A stretch of 64,000 nucleotides of DNA from Moraxella pluranimalium (GTDB taxonomy: Bacteria > Pseudomonadota > Gammaproteobacteria > Pseudomonadales > Moraxellaceae): NCBI RefSeq assembly GCF_002014825.1, contig NZ_MUYU01000007.1, positions 35,265 to 99,264 of the forward strand, read 5' to 3'. The position numbers and the translations under genes were made by a program. The notes below the pieces were generated by a model. That model did not search any database. It had not been told where the DNA came from and saw only the letters and a list, made by a program, of their open reading frames with translations. Shown here piece by piece: positions 1 through 9,032 of the stretch. Positions within the stretch are counted from its first letter, which is position 1. The number at the start of each line of letters is the position of its first letter.

Positions 1-2
1 AG

Positions 3-794
3 CTAAGTCATTATGATGCCATCGAAGTCATCGTACATCGGGTGGTGTGGACTTTTGTGCTATTGCTCGTCGTGCTGACGCTTAGCCATCGCACAGCGTG
101 GCTTGGTGTGATTCGCCATCAACCCAAATGGCTTGGGATTACCTTTATTGCAGCACTGCTGATTGGCACAAACTGGCTGACCTATGTGTGGGCGGTGACA
201 CACGACCAAGTGCTTGAAGCTAGCCTTGGCTATTTTATCAATCCGCTGATGGGTGTGGCGTTATCTTTAGTCTTTCTAAAAGAAAAACTGCGCCCACTAC
301 AAAAAATCGCTGTCTTACTTGCTACCATCGCCGTCGGCATACAGGTGGTGTGGCTTGGCGGTCTGCCATGGGTGAGCTTGCTGTTGGCATTGAGCTTTAG
401 TGTCTATGGTATCATTCAGCGGCAGACGCCATTTGATGCCATTGATGGCTTGTTTCTTGAGACGGCTTTGCTGTTACCACTGTGTCTGCTTTGGTTATCA
501 CAAGCAGGCGTGGCAAGCTCAAGCCTTGATTTGTGGCTATCGGCGGATATTTGGCTACTGATGCTATCAGGGCCGATTACGCTGATTCCGCTACTGTTGT
601 ACAACAAATCCACCAAGATGGTCAGCTTTACTTTGCTGAGTTTTATGGGGTATTTGACACCAAGCATCGTATTTTTGCTTGCGGTATTTTTGTACAAAGA
701 GCCATTTAGCATCCAAAATATCGTCGTCTTTGGGCTGATTTGGTCGGCGCTTGCGATATTTAGTGCTGATTTATTGCAAAGAAAATCTAACTAA
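3..794 (+). CDS. rarD: RarD-type EamA family permease (5' end outside window)
   Basis: Inner-membrane drug/metabolite-transporter protein of the EamA/RarD type; the transported substrate is not known for most members. The reading frame is open from base 3 without a start codon, so roughly the first 30 residues of a protein usually near 296 residues are missing. The opening residues (AIEVIVHRVVWTF) fit the conserved first-to-second helix region of RarD. About eight further hydrophobic segments follow, and the central NWLTYVWAV and GYFINPLMG stretches are typical of the family. A GTG at 42 is internal and should not be taken as the true start. folB begins 27 bases downstream. Confidence 0.85.
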   Translation, partial: LSHYDAIEVIVHRVVWTFVLLLVVLTLSHRTAWLGVIRHQPKWLGITFIAALLIGTNWLTYVWAVTHDQVLEASLGYFINPLMGVALSLVFLKEKLRPLQKIAVLLATIAVGIQVVWLGGLPWVSLLLALSFSVYGIIQRQTPFDAIDGLFLETALLLPLCLLWLSQAGVASSSLDLWLSADIWLLMLSGPITLIPLLLYNKSTKMVSFTLLSFMGYLTPSIVFLLAVFLYKEPFSIQNIVVFGLIWSALAIFSADLLQRKSN

Positions 795-821
795 TTACTA
801 ATTTTATCATTGGAAACCGTT

Positions 822-1181
822 ATGGGTGACATCGTCTTTATCCAAGGTCTTGAAGTGAATACGCTGATTGGCGTGTATTCGTGGGAGCGTGCGATTAAGC
901 AGCAGCTGATTTTTGATGCCGAGATGGTCTGTGATATGAGCCGTGCCATCATGGATGATGATGTGGCGCACGTGATTAATTACAAAACGGTCAGCGAAGA
1001 CATCGAACGACTGTGCCATGAGATTCAGGCGGAGCTACTTGAGACTTTGGCGGATAAGATTGCCGAGCATATCCTAAGCCATTATCCATGCAGTCAAATC
1101 ACGCTCACCATCCACAAGCCCAATGCCATCAAGGCAGCCAAAAGTGTCGGCGTCAAAATCGTACGCAGGACAGCTGTATGA
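822..1181 (+). CDS. folB: dihydroneopterin aldolase
   Basis: Cytoplasmic folate-pathway enzyme converting 7,8-dihydroneopterin to 6-hydroxymethyl-7,8-dihydropterin and glycolaldehyde. The 119-residue product has the family length. Residue Glu22 (YSWER) and Lys99 (IHKPNA) correspond to the known active-site Glu and Lys, and the N-terminal IGVYSWER block is diagnostic. ATG at 822 is chosen because the opening MGDIVFIQGLEV matches family N-termini; an in-frame TTG at 810 would add four unusual residues. Its stop overlaps the folK start (ATGA), so the two are translationally coupled. Confidence 0.95.
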   Translation: MGDIVFIQGLEVNTLIGVYSWERAIKQQLIFDAEMVCDMSRAIMDDDVAHVINYKTVSEDIERLCHEIQAELLETLADKIAEHILSHYPCSQITLTIHKPNAIKAAKSVGVKIVRRTAV

Positions 1182-1600
1182 CAGATGGGCAAGTCGAACG
1201 CCTTGTGATTGCCTTAGGCAGTAACCATCAGGCGGATACTGCTTTTGCCTGTGCTTTGCATAAGCTTAATGAGCTTGGTGAGATACAGTTATCGCAAGTG
1301 GTGATGGGGCGGGATTTCACAGGGCGTAGTCAGCGTGTCTATCACAATGCTTGTGCTTATATTGTACTGACAAAGTCAATGCAATATACAGACATAGAAC
1401 AGCTACTTAAACAAATCGAGCGAGATTGTGGCCGCAATCCTGCCAAAAAATGCGCCGAATATGATTATGAAGTGGCGATGGATTTGGATATTTTGGCGGT
1501 GTTCGCTGATGACAAGTGGCAGATGAATCCTGCACGCCTACCGCTAAAAAGCCATGATTTATCAGGTGTCAAAGAAGTGGCTGGGTTTTTGCTTGCTTGA
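1178..1600 (+). CDS. folK: divergent 6-hydroxymethyl-7,8-dihydropterin pyrophosphokinase
   Basis: Predicted to transfer pyrophosphate from ATP to 6-hydroxymethyl-7,8-dihydropterin, the step after FolB. The 140-residue product is shorter than E. coli FolK (159). It keeps the N-terminal LGSN motif (13-16) and the DLD metal-binding pair (Asp102, Asp104 in AMDLDIL). The catalytic-loop arginines normally found in GRxR and PR before DLD are not evident; the segment reads GRNPAKKCAEYDYEVAMDLD. The start at 1178 overlaps the folB stop. The fold assignment is fairly safe, but full activity is uncertain and a second, canonical folK may exist elsewhere. Confidence 0.75.
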   Translation: MTDGQVERLVIALGSNHQADTAFACALHKLNELGEIQLSQVVMGRDFTGRSQRVYHNACAYIVLTKSMQYTDIEQLLKQIERDCGRNPAKKCAEYDYEVAMDLDILAVFADDKWQMNPARLPLKSHDLSGVKEVAGFLLA

Positions 1601-1635
1601 ATTTTAATTGTTTAAACTTAATAAGGTGTGGTTTG

Positions 1636-2280
1636 ATGTTTATCCCAAAGCCGTTTCGTCAATATGACATGGATGCCATCATTGAGCTGATTGGGGCTTA
1701 TCCTTTGGCGACGGTGAGTTATGTGGCTGATGGCACAGCTCAAGCTTGTCATGTGCCTGTACTTAGCGAGCACACTGATGGCGGCATTCGGCTATTTACC
1801 CATGTCGCTCGTGCCAATCCGATTTGGCAACACCTTGATACACCTTGGCTGCTGTCTTTCGTCGGGGCGAGTCACTACATCAGTGCCAATTGGTATCCGT
1901 CTAAGGCACTCACGCACAAAGAAGTGCCAACTTATAACTACCAAGCGGTGCATATCCGTGCAATGCCAAGCATTGCAACAGGGGCGGATGCAATCCAAAT
2001 TCTCGCCAAGACCACTGATTATTTTGAAAATCAGCTACATACTATCAATTCAGAACACACGCCGTGGCGACTGACTGATGCACCAGATGAATTTATTCAG
2101 AAGATGTGCCAAGCGTTAGTGGCGATTGATTTGCAAGTCATTGATATTCAAGCATCATTTAAGCTAAGCCAAAATAAAGACGCCCAAAACAGGCAGGGCG
2201 TCATTGATGGATTATCACAGCTTAATACGCATGAATCCGACATGATGGCAAAGCTTGTCGCCAAGTTTGCCAAAAGCTGA
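1636..2280 (+). CDS. PaiB-type FMN-binding protein
   Basis: Member of the 'FMN-binding negative transcriptional regulator' (PaiB) family, a split-barrel flavin-binding fold. In Bacillus PaiB is tied to repression of protease and sporulation genes; the function in proteobacteria is unclear. The 214-residue product opens with MFIPKPF, as is typical, and carries HYISANWYPSK, VPTYNYQAVH and the C-terminal LSQNKDAQNRQGVIDGL stretch that define the family. ATG at 1636 is preferred to an in-frame upstream start at 1597 that would overlap folK and add unrelated residues. It is convergent with panD, with only eight bases between the stops. Confidence 0.85.
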   Translation: MFIPKPFRQYDMDAIIELIGAYPLATVSYVADGTAQACHVPVLSEHTDGGIRLFTHVARANPIWQHLDTPWLLSFVGASHYISANWYPSKALTHKEVPTYNYQAVHIRAMPSIATGADAIQILAKTTDYFENQLHTINSEHTPWRLTDAPDEFIQKMCQALVAIDLQVIDIQASFKLSQNKDAQNRQGVIDGLSQLNTHESDMMAKLVAKFAKS

Positions 2281-2288
2281 TACCAATA

Positions 2289-2672
2289 TTACCAAACTGT
2301 ATTGGCAGGTTCATAATGTAGCACATCGGTGATGCGGTTATCGCCATCGACCAGCACGACATTGGGCTGGTGCTGTTTGGCTTTATCATCATCCATCATC
2401 ACATAGTTCATGATGATGACGATATCGCCTGCTTGCACCTTGCGGGCGGCAGCGCCGTTGAGACAGACGATACCGCTACCACGCTCGCCTGCGATGGTAT
2501 AAGTTTCAAAGCGTTCGCCGTTGTTGTTATTGACGATGGCAACTTTTTCATTCACCAAAATACCAGCAGCATCAAGTAAATCGACATCAATGGTGATGCT
2601 ACCGACATAGTTAAGATTGGCTTCGGTGACGGTGGCTCGGTGGATTTTACCACCTAATAATGTGCGAATCAT
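2289..2672 (-). CDS. panD: aspartate 1-decarboxylase
   Basis: Pyruvoyl enzyme that decarboxylates L-aspartate to beta-alanine for pantothenate and coenzyme A synthesis. The 127-residue proenzyme has the usual length. Gly24-Ser25 in YVGSITID is the self-cleavage site that yields the pyruvoyl group, and Lys9, Tyr22, Arg54 and the NGAAAR segment are in their expected places. An AAGAGGT ribosome-binding site lies just upstream. It is the last gene of an apparent leftward operon, 42 bases after the AAA+ ATPase gene. Confidence 0.97.
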   Translation of the reverse strand: MIRTLLGGKIHRATVTEANLNYVGSITIDVDLLDAAGILVNEKVAIVNNNNGERFETYTIAGERGSGIVCLNGAAARKVQAGDIVIIMNYVMMDDDKAKQHQPNVVLVDGDNRITDVLHYEPANTVW

Positions 2673-2714
2673 AATTGACCTCTTTTTATGATTATTGTAA
2701 ATAATAGCTAATAA

Positions 2715-3944
2715 TTAAAATGGAATATCATCATTGGGCGTGCTGATATAGGTATTGAAAAATGGTTTTTCCAAAGATTCTTCAGCCTCCTCCTCGTCCT
2801 CTTCTTCATCAACAGAATAGATGACTTGATATTTATCTAAACCTAATTCAAATTGACTGTAAATTTCTTCTTGACAATTATTCACCGCTTCATTGAGCAA
2901 TGTGGCAAGATAAGGCAGTGCATTAAAACCTTGATATAAGCCACGCACACCAAAGGTCTTGATGGCTTCTTGGTTTTGGTCAATCAAGGCTTGGATGGTG
3001 TCTGGGCTGATGGTCGCAATCGATTGCACCATGCGCAACTTATTATTGAGCAGTACAAACGGCGATGTTGGACTGTTAAGCAAAATATCACTCAGCATCG
3101 TACCGTCTAGGGGCTGCATGGTGATGATTTTACCCAAGCGACCGACCAATTCATCGGGCAAGCCAAGATTTGACAGCTCCATCAAGGTGCTTGGTGGCTT
3201 GGCTTTGGCGTTGGTTGGTGGTGTCGTGGTAAAGCCGATACCGCTGTTATCGTCTTTGACCTTAGTAAGGTTAAAACTGCCGCCTAAGATAAATAAGACA
3301 TTTTCAGAATTAAATGACAGGCTTTCGGTGCGACAAGGAAACAGGGCGTTGCCTTCAACCAAAGTTAATAATTCAGTGGCAATAGAGCGACGAAATTCAG
3401 AAAAAGATGAGTCCCGATAGGCGAATAATTTGTCAAATTCATCAAAAAACACCACCGAAAACTGCAATTTGAGCTCATCACCTTTGGCATCGATGTGTAG
3501 CTGTTCGCCGACATCGCAAATATTTCGACCACGATAGCTTTGGGGTGCCAAATGTGTGCTATCAACAATAGCAAAATTCAAATCAAGATGTGTGCAGAGC
3601 TGCTTAATAATATGCGTTTTGCCGCTGCCTGTAGTACCGGTCAAAAAGATGGGCGGCTGGCGTAGCGGTGCAGGTACTGCTGGCTTAAATTGTAGATAAT
3701 CGCCTTCAATGTTTTGGGTTTGACCATAAAGCAAAAAGCTGTTGTACTTGGATTTTCGTTCTGAATATTTTTGGTAATTTTCAAGATTTCTTAAATGATA
3801 ATGCAAAATGTTGGACAGCTGAAATAGGGCATCATCTTGATGAAAAATGCGTTTGTTGGCATCATTAAAAATCTCATCAGGTGTTGGCGTATCACTCTTG
3901 TAGCGATGTACGCCACACAGTTTGGCAAGCGTGCGAATTTTCAT
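2715..3944 (-). CDS. ClpX-like AAA+ ATPase of unknown role
   Basis: A 409-residue AAA+ ATPase most like the ClpX/HslU clade. Visible motifs are Walker A GTTGSGKT (103-110), Walker B VVFFDEFDK (164-172), a sensor-1-like NVLFILGG (215-222), the ClpX-like GLPDELVGRL block (261-270) that carries the arginine finger in ClpX, and a sensor-2-like FGVRGLYQG (331-339). It lacks the N-terminal Cys4 zinc domain of ClpX, and the substrate-gripping GYVG loop is replaced by SYRGRNI (136-142). A very acidic stretch (379-391) precedes the C-terminus. It lies between the acyltransferase gene and panD with short gaps and an AGGAA ribosome-binding site. The substrate and partner are unknown; no protease gene is adjacent. 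Confidence 0.75.
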   Translation of the reverse strand: MKIRTLAKLCGVHRYKSDTPTPDEIFNDANKRIFHQDDALFQLSNILHYHLRNLENYQKYSERKSKYNSFLLYGQTQNIEGDYLQFKPAVPAPLRQPPIFLTGTTGSGKTHIIKQLCTHLDLNFAIVDSTHLAPQSYRGRNICDVGEQLHIDAKGDELKLQFSVVFFDEFDKLFAYRDSSFSEFRRSIATELLTLVEGNALFPCRTESLSFNSENVLFILGGSFNLTKVKDDNSGIGFTTTPPTNAKAKPPSTLMELSNLGLPDELVGRLGKIITMQPLDGTMLSDILLNSPTSPFVLLNNKLRMVQSIATISPDTIQALIDQNQEAIKTFGVRGLYQGFNALPYLATLLNEAVNNCQEEIYSQFELGLDKYQVIYSVDEEEDEEEAEESLEKPFFNTYISTPNDDIPF

Positions 3945-3980
3945 GAGCGGCTTTCCTGATGAGATGATTTCATAGTTTAG

Positions 3981-5027
3981 TTATTTTTGATAATAATTCG
4001 TACCATCGGCTTGATTTTTGAACCTACGGTGAAACCACATCCATTGGCTGACATCTTTTTGGATATTGGCTTCGATTAAGCGGTTGATACGCTCGGCGTC
4101 GGCGACTTCATCGGCAGATGGATAATTTTCAAGTGCAGGGCTTAAGGTGATATGATAATGCGGACGACGACCCGACGGGATAAAATCAGGCGTCTGACGC
4201 ACCATATCCATCATCATCACCGCAGGCGGATTGGACTTATCGCCCATCTTGGCAAGGCGACGCTGTGCGGTGATGGTGGCAGCAGGTACGCCAAAAAATG
4301 TCGCCATCACGCCATGCTCTAGCCCAAAATCTTGGTCGGGTGAATACCAAATCACTCGCCCAGCCTTGATGCGGGTGATGAGTTTTTTCATATCACGGCT
4401 AGAGATTTGTTCATCAAAAATACGACGGCGTGCGTTATAAATGAACCATTCAAGTAGCGCGTTATTCTGCGGACGATAGACGCAATCAGCACCAAAAAAC
4501 TGCGTGCACAGTCTGCCACCCAAATCCAGTGTCGTATAATGACCGCCGAGCAAAATCACTGCCTTGCCGTCTTTTTGGGCATTGACAAGGTGCTGAAGCC
4601 CTGAGATGCTAAAGCTACGCACAAAGACATTGGGGCGAAACCATGCGCACAGACTCTCAAAAATACCAATGCCTTGATTGATAAACACTTGGCGGGCGAT
4701 GGCTTGGCGTTCGTCATCAGTCTTATTGGGAAAGGCAAGCTTAAGGTTGGTCAGCGTATCATTGACCCGTCGTTTGACAAACTTAAACACAAGCTTGCCA
4801 ATTGCTCGCCCAATCATAAACTGAATCCGTAGCGGCAGATAGATGAGTGGCAAAATCAGCGCCATCGCCAGCCAAAATCCCCAGTTCTTTGGGTGTAAAA
4901 ATGCCCATTGAAACGGCTTAGGTTCGGCAATGTGCGTCTGCTTATGATTATCCGTCAGCGTGATGGCGGGCGTGGTGCTGACAGGCTTTGTATCGCCACA
5001 GCCGCATTGATGGTTGTCGCAGCTCAT
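3981..5027 (-). CDS. LpxL/LpxM-type lipid A acyltransferase family protein
   Basis: Inner-membrane acyltransferase of the lauroyl/myristoyl family, expected to add a secondary acyl chain to a lipid A precursor. The 348-residue product has one hydrophobic N-terminal segment (about 50-66), the HX4D catalytic motif in GGHYTTLD (His163, Asp168), and the SPDQDFG block typical of LpxL. Unusually, the extreme N-terminus is Cys-rich (Cys3, Cys8, Cys10 in MSCDNHQCGCGD), a feature LpxL does not normally have. The start overlaps the uup stop (ATGA), so translation is coupled. Which lipid position it modifies cannot be told from sequence. Confidence 0.85.
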   Translation of the reverse strand: MSCDNHQCGCGDTKPVSTTPAITLTDNHKQTHIAEPKPFQWAFLHPKNWGFWLAMALILPLIYLPLRIQFMIGRAIGKLVFKFVKRRVNDTLTNLKLAFPNKTDDERQAIARQVFINQGIGIFESLCAWFRPNVFVRSFSISGLQHLVNAQKDGKAVILLGGHYTTLDLGGRLCTQFFGADCVYRPQNNALLEWFIYNARRRIFDEQISSRDMKKLITRIKAGRVIWYSPDQDFGLEHGVMATFFGVPAATITAQRRLAKMGDKSNPPAVMMMDMVRQTPDFIPSGRRPHYHITLSPALENYPSADEVADAERINRLIEANIQKDVSQWMWFHRRFKNQADGTNYYQK

Positions 5028-6997
5028 TTGGCAATACTCTCTAGCTCATCCCAGCGCTCAAGCTTGGCAAGTAATAATTCATCAATCTCACCCAGTCGCC
5101 CGCTTGCTGCTGTAGCTGCCGCCAAATCTGTGGTGAACCACGAGCCATCTTCTAGCTTGGCATTAAGTTCACTTTGCTCGGTTTCTAAAGCGGCGATTTC
5201 ATCAGGTAGGCTCTCAAGCTCTCGCTGTTCTTTATAAGACAGTTTGCGTTTGGTTTCGGTTTTTTGAGCAGTCGCTGTAGCGGTTGCAGATTGGGCAGGT
5301 TTGTCTGTTTGCTCTACTTTGTCTGCTTTATTGTCAGTAGGTTTTGCCATAGGTTTTGGATTGGCTGCCAAAAACCGTTCATGTTGCACCAAATAATCTT
5401 CATAACCGCCGATATACTCAAGCACCACGCCATTGCCATGCTTATCGGTGTCAAAGACCCAAGTTTGGGTGACGACATTGTCCATAAAGGCACGGTCGTG
5501 GCTGATGAGTAGCACCGTACCATCAAAATTCACCACAAACTCTTCGAGTAGCTCAAGTGTCGCCATATCCAAATCGTTGGTCGGCTCATCGAGCACCAAG
5601 ACATTGGCAGGTTTTAGCAGTAATTTGGCAAGCAGTACTCGGGCTTTTTCGCCACCTGATAGGGCTTTGACAGGGGTGCGAGCACGATTTGGGCTAAATA
5701 AGAAGTCTTGTAGATAACCCAAAATATGCGTCTTGCGACCGCCAACTTCGACATGGTCTGAGCCTTCAGAGACATTGTCTGCGACCGATTTTTCGGGGTC
5801 TAGGTCATCTTTTAATTGGTCAAAAAAGGCGATATTAAGATTCGTACCAAGCTTGACTGAGCCTTGTTTGACGGCAGAATTATCCAATCCTAAGATGGTT
5901 TTTATTAAGGTGGTCTTACCAACGCCATTTTTGCCGATGATACCGACTTTATCGCCACGCAGTAGTAATGTACTAAAGTCTTTTAATAAAATCTTATCAC
6001 CATACTCAAGTGTCAGATGATTGACTTCGCAGATGATTTTACCTGATTTTTCGGATGTATTCTGGCTGATTTGTACATTGCCGACGACATCACGGCGGGC
6101 TTTACGCTCTTCACGCAGAGCTTTTAGGGCGCGCACACGACCTTCGTTACGAGTGCGGCGCGCTTTGATACCTTGACGAATCCATGCTTCTTCTTGGGCG
6201 AGTTTTTTGTCAAATTCGGCAAAGCTTTTTTGTTCACTGGCAAGCTCAAGCTCTTTGAGCTCTTGGTAGCGGGCATAGCCGCCTGCGCCTTGATTGACAT
6301 CATAGCTACCCAGCTGACCACGATCAAGCTCAATGATGCGAGTGGCAAGACGATCGACGAATTTGCGATCGTGGGTGATAAATAGCACGGTCAAACGCTC
6401 ATTTAATAAGAAATTTTCAAGCCAGTCGATGCTCTCAATATCCAGATGGTTGGTCGGCTCATCAAGCAGTAGCACATCAGGCTCAGTGACCAGTGCACGG
6501 GCGAGCAGTACTCGGCGCTTACGACCGCCTGACAGCTCACTAAGCTTGGCGGTTGCATCCAGCCCCATGCTATCAATGATGGCACGAGCCTTACGCTCAA
6601 AGTCCCAACCGTGTAGCACATCTAATGTATGCTGTAGATGACTCATCTCATCACAAGCTTTATGATCACCCAGACCGCAGGCATCGCTTGCGATTTGATA
6701 GGCTTTGAGTGTATCGGCGATGTGTTGATTACCGCTCATTACCACATCCAAGACCGCCATATCGCCATCGGGTACATCTTGGGCGAGCATGGCAATCTTA
6801 GTGCCGTCTTTGATTAGCACTTCGCCATCATCAGCGTGCAGATCGCCCGTGATGAGCTTAAGCAGGGTGGATTTGCCTTCGCCATTTCGCCCAATCAAGC
6901 ACACACGCTCATTGGGTTCAAGGCTAAAATTTACCCCGTCCAAAATTGGTGCGACACCAAAGGCTAAGTGGATATTTTTGAGTTGTATTAATGCCAT
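5024..6997 (-). CDS. uup: ABC-F family ATPase Uup
   Basis: Soluble ABC-F ATPase that acts on ribosomes or branched DNA intermediates rather than as a transporter. The 657-residue protein has two ABC cassettes: the first Walker A is GRNGEGKST (from 36) with signature LSGGRKRR, the second Walker A is GKNGVGKTT with signature LSGGEKAR, each followed by LLLDEPTNHLD or LVLDEPTNDLD. A Thr/Lys-rich linker and a C-terminal coiled coil (about 580-657) mark Uup rather than other ABC-F proteins. The start MALIQLKNIHLAFG at 6997 matches the family; a longer frame reaches 7060 but has an atypical N-terminus. It is the first gene of the leftward operon and divergent from slyX. Confidence 0.95.
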   Translation of the reverse strand: MALIQLKNIHLAFGVAPILDGVNFSLEPNERVCLIGRNGEGKSTLLKLITGDLHADDGEVLIKDGTKIAMLAQDVPDGDMAVLDVVMSGNQHIADTLKAYQIASDACGLGDHKACDEMSHLQHTLDVLHGWDFERKARAIIDSMGLDATAKLSELSGGRKRRVLLARALVTEPDVLLLDEPTNHLDIESIDWLENFLLNERLTVLFITHDRKFVDRLATRIIELDRGQLGSYDVNQGAGGYARYQELKELELASEQKSFAEFDKKLAQEEAWIRQGIKARRTRNEGRVRALKALREERKARRDVVGNVQISQNTSEKSGKIICEVNHLTLEYGDKILLKDFSTLLLRGDKVGIIGKNGVGKTTLIKTILGLDNSAVKQGSVKLGTNLNIAFFDQLKDDLDPEKSVADNVSEGSDHVEVGGRKTHILGYLQDFLFSPNRARTPVKALSGGEKARVLLAKLLLKPANVLVLDEPTNDLDMATLELLEEFVVNFDGTVLLISHDRAFMDNVVTQTWVFDTDKHGNGVVLEYIGGYEDYLVQHERFLAANPKPMAKPTDNKADKVEQTDKPAQSATATATAQKTETKRKLSYKEQRELESLPDEIAALETEQSELNAKLEDGSWFTTDLAAATAASGRLGEIDELLLAKLERWDELESIAK

Positions 6998-7108
6998 AAA
7001 ACAGTCAATGTATAGAAAAAATTTGGTATAAAGGTGCATATAATACCAAAAATTCGCCAAAAATTGTGTACAATATTGGCAACTTTTAGCAGCATAAACC
7101 CATACGCC

Positions 7109-7333
7109 ATGAGTACAACATCCCCAAGCTATGATGATATCATTGAGCTACAAACACGCTTAAGCTTCCTAGAAGATACTTGTGATAAGCTCAATGAAGT
7201 CATCGCCCGCCAAGACCGTCAGCTGATGGATTTACAAGATCAGCTCAAGCTCATCTATGCACAGATGACCACCAAAGAAGATGCAGGCGTTGCACCATTT
7301 GATCTGCTTGCCGATAGACCGCCACATTATTGA
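7109..7333 (+). CDS. slyX: SlyX family protein
   Basis: A 74-residue protein of the SlyX family, whose function is not established. It has the expected length, a coiled coil from about 12 to 55 (IIELQTRLSFLEDTCDKL, then RQDRQLMDLQDQLKLIY), and a C-terminal RPPHY ending that is highly typical. ATG at 7109 (MSTTSPSYDD) is chosen over an upstream ATG at 7034. It stands alone, transcribed away from uup. Confidence 0.88.
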   Translation: MSTTSPSYDDIIELQTRLSFLEDTCDKLNEVIARQDRQLMDLQDQLKLIYAQMTTKEDAGVAPFDLLADRPPHY

Positions 7334-7533
7334 TGATGTCATCCATTTATCAGAGTCAAAAAATACATCAAAAAAATGCGATTTATCAGTATTTGGCATG
7401 ATTTTGGTGTATTTTTTGCTTGTGTTGCGATTTATTTTGATTTAATATACAAAAGACAAAACATTTGCTTACATTTAGGTAAGAAAGTAGCGGTGTTTTG
7501 TGGATTTAGGGAACTCAAACTTTGGAGAATACT

Positions 7534-9012
7534 ATGAGTGTATCATTTGGCTATAAATCATTAACGCTGGCCGTTGTTGCAGGATTGGCAGCGACTACAG
7601 CACAAGCAGCAGGTTTGGATCGTTCAGGTCAGGATGTCACCGCATTCTTGCAAGACGGTACCTATGCTGAATTTGTTTATACTTATATCGATGCTGATGT
7701 ATCAGGTCATGATAATGGCGTAACAGCTGGCGCTGCAACCAATAATTATGTACAAGGCAAAGCAACTGGCGATGGCGCAGAAGCTTATGACTTTTTCCGC
7801 TTTGGTGTGAAAGCGGATGTTAATGATCGCTTTAGCGTCGGTGTACTCTATGATGAGCCATTTGGTGCAGCGGTTCAATATATGGGCGATAATAATTTTG
7901 TCACTGATGCCAATAGCGCAACTGTGGCAGGCGTTAATCTTATTTCATCTCAATTGGCAAATTCTGCGTTGCCAGACAATGTCAAGCAAAAAGTTGGTCA
8001 AATCGCTGCTGGCATTACCACGCCACAGCAAGCTCAAGCAGTTGCAGCAATGCTAAAAAATCCACAACAGCTAGCAGGTTTGATGGGTGCAGCTGCAGCA
8101 CAAATGACTCCTGCACAGCTTGCAGCAATTCAAGCTGCTGCCACGAGTGCGGCAAACGGCTTGGAAGCCGTTGCAGCTAATGCTACTGCGCTTGACGGTG
8201 AAGGTACCAATGTAGAAATTCGTACCAATAATGTGACTGCTTTGGTTGGTGCTAAATTCGGTGAAAAGCGCAATTTCCAAGTTTATGGCGGTCCTGCAGC
8301 ACAGCGCCTAAATGGTGAAGTACACCTGCGTGGCATCGCTTACCAAGCTGCATCTGGCTATGATGCCAAAATCAGCACAGATACTTCTGTAGGCTGGGTA
8401 GCGGGTGTTGCTTATAGCAAGCCTGAGATCGCCCTAAAAGCTGCTTTGACTTACCGCTCAGAGATTGAGCATGAGACCAGTATCGCTGAAGTATTCCCAA
8501 ATGTCGCCTTGCGCGGCCTTAATCCTGCAACCACCAAGGACTTTAAGGTAACTTTGCCAGAGTCTTATAACCTAGACTTCCAAACTGGTGTCAACCCAAC
8601 GACGCTATTGACTGCTAAAGTACGCTATGTGCCGTGGTCAAATTTTGACATTAAACCAACCACTTATACAGCTTTGTCTGGCTTGCCAATCATTAGTTAT
8701 TCAGACGACCAGTGGGCGGCTGAAGTCGGACTTGGTAAAAAGCTAAACGATAAGCTTGCGGTATCAGGCACTGTTGGCTATGATTCAGGTGCTGGCAACC
8801 CAGCAAGCACGCTAGGTCCTATCGAAGGCTACTACAGTGTGGGCTTGGGTGCGAAATATAACGTCACCCCTGAATGGTCAGTGTCTGTCGGTGGTAAATA
8901 TCTGAAATTCGGTGATGCAACCGCTAATCTACCAAATGGTATGACAGCTGGCGAGTTCTCTGACAATGATGGCTATATCGCTGGTGTCAAATTGGCGTAT
9001 CAAGCTAAATAA
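7534..9012 (+). CDS. FadL/OmpP1-type outer membrane protein
   Basis: Outer-membrane beta-barrel of the FadL family, predicted to import long-chain fatty acids or other hydrophobic molecules; Moraxella OmpE belongs to this family. The 492-residue precursor has a signal peptide ending near AQAAG (residues 23-27). FadL hallmarks are YDEPFGAAVQY, the NVTALVGAKF and YGGPAAQRLNGEV strands, and a C-terminal barrel strand ending in YQAK. Odd: residues about 125-225 form an Ala/Gln-rich insertion (QAQAVAAMLKNPQQ, AQMTPAQLAAIQAAA) that FadL proteins usually lack. ATG at 7534 is preceded by TTTGGAG. It is a single gene with its own terminator. Confidence 0.88.
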   Translation: MSVSFGYKSLTLAVVAGLAATTAQAAGLDRSGQDVTAFLQDGTYAEFVYTYIDADVSGHDNGVTAGAATNNYVQGKATGDGAEAYDFFRFGVKADVNDRFSVGVLYDEPFGAAVQYMGDNNFVTDANSATVAGVNLISSQLANSALPDNVKQKVGQIAAGITTPQQAQAVAAMLKNPQQLAGLMGAAAAQMTPAQLAAIQAAATSAANGLEAVAANATALDGEGTNVEIRTNNVTALVGAKFGEKRNFQVYGGPAAQRLNGEVHLRGIAYQAASGYDAKISTDTSVGWVAGVAYSKPEIALKAALTYRSEIEHETSIAEVFPNVALRGLNPATTKDFKVTLPESYNLDFQTGVNPTTLLTAKVRYVPWSNFDIKPTTYTALSGLPIISYSDDQWAAEVGLGKKLNDKLAVSGTVGYDSGAGNPASTLGPIEGYYSVGLGAKYNVTPEWSVSVGGKYLKFGDATANLPNGMTAGEFSDNDGYIAGVKLAYQAK

Positions 9013-9032
9013 TCAGCGTTCGCTTAATCTAC

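Noticed and set aside
7034..7108. Longer N-terminus for SlyX from an upstream ATG
   Set aside because: It would add 25 residues not seen in the family and overlap the promoter region shared with uup.
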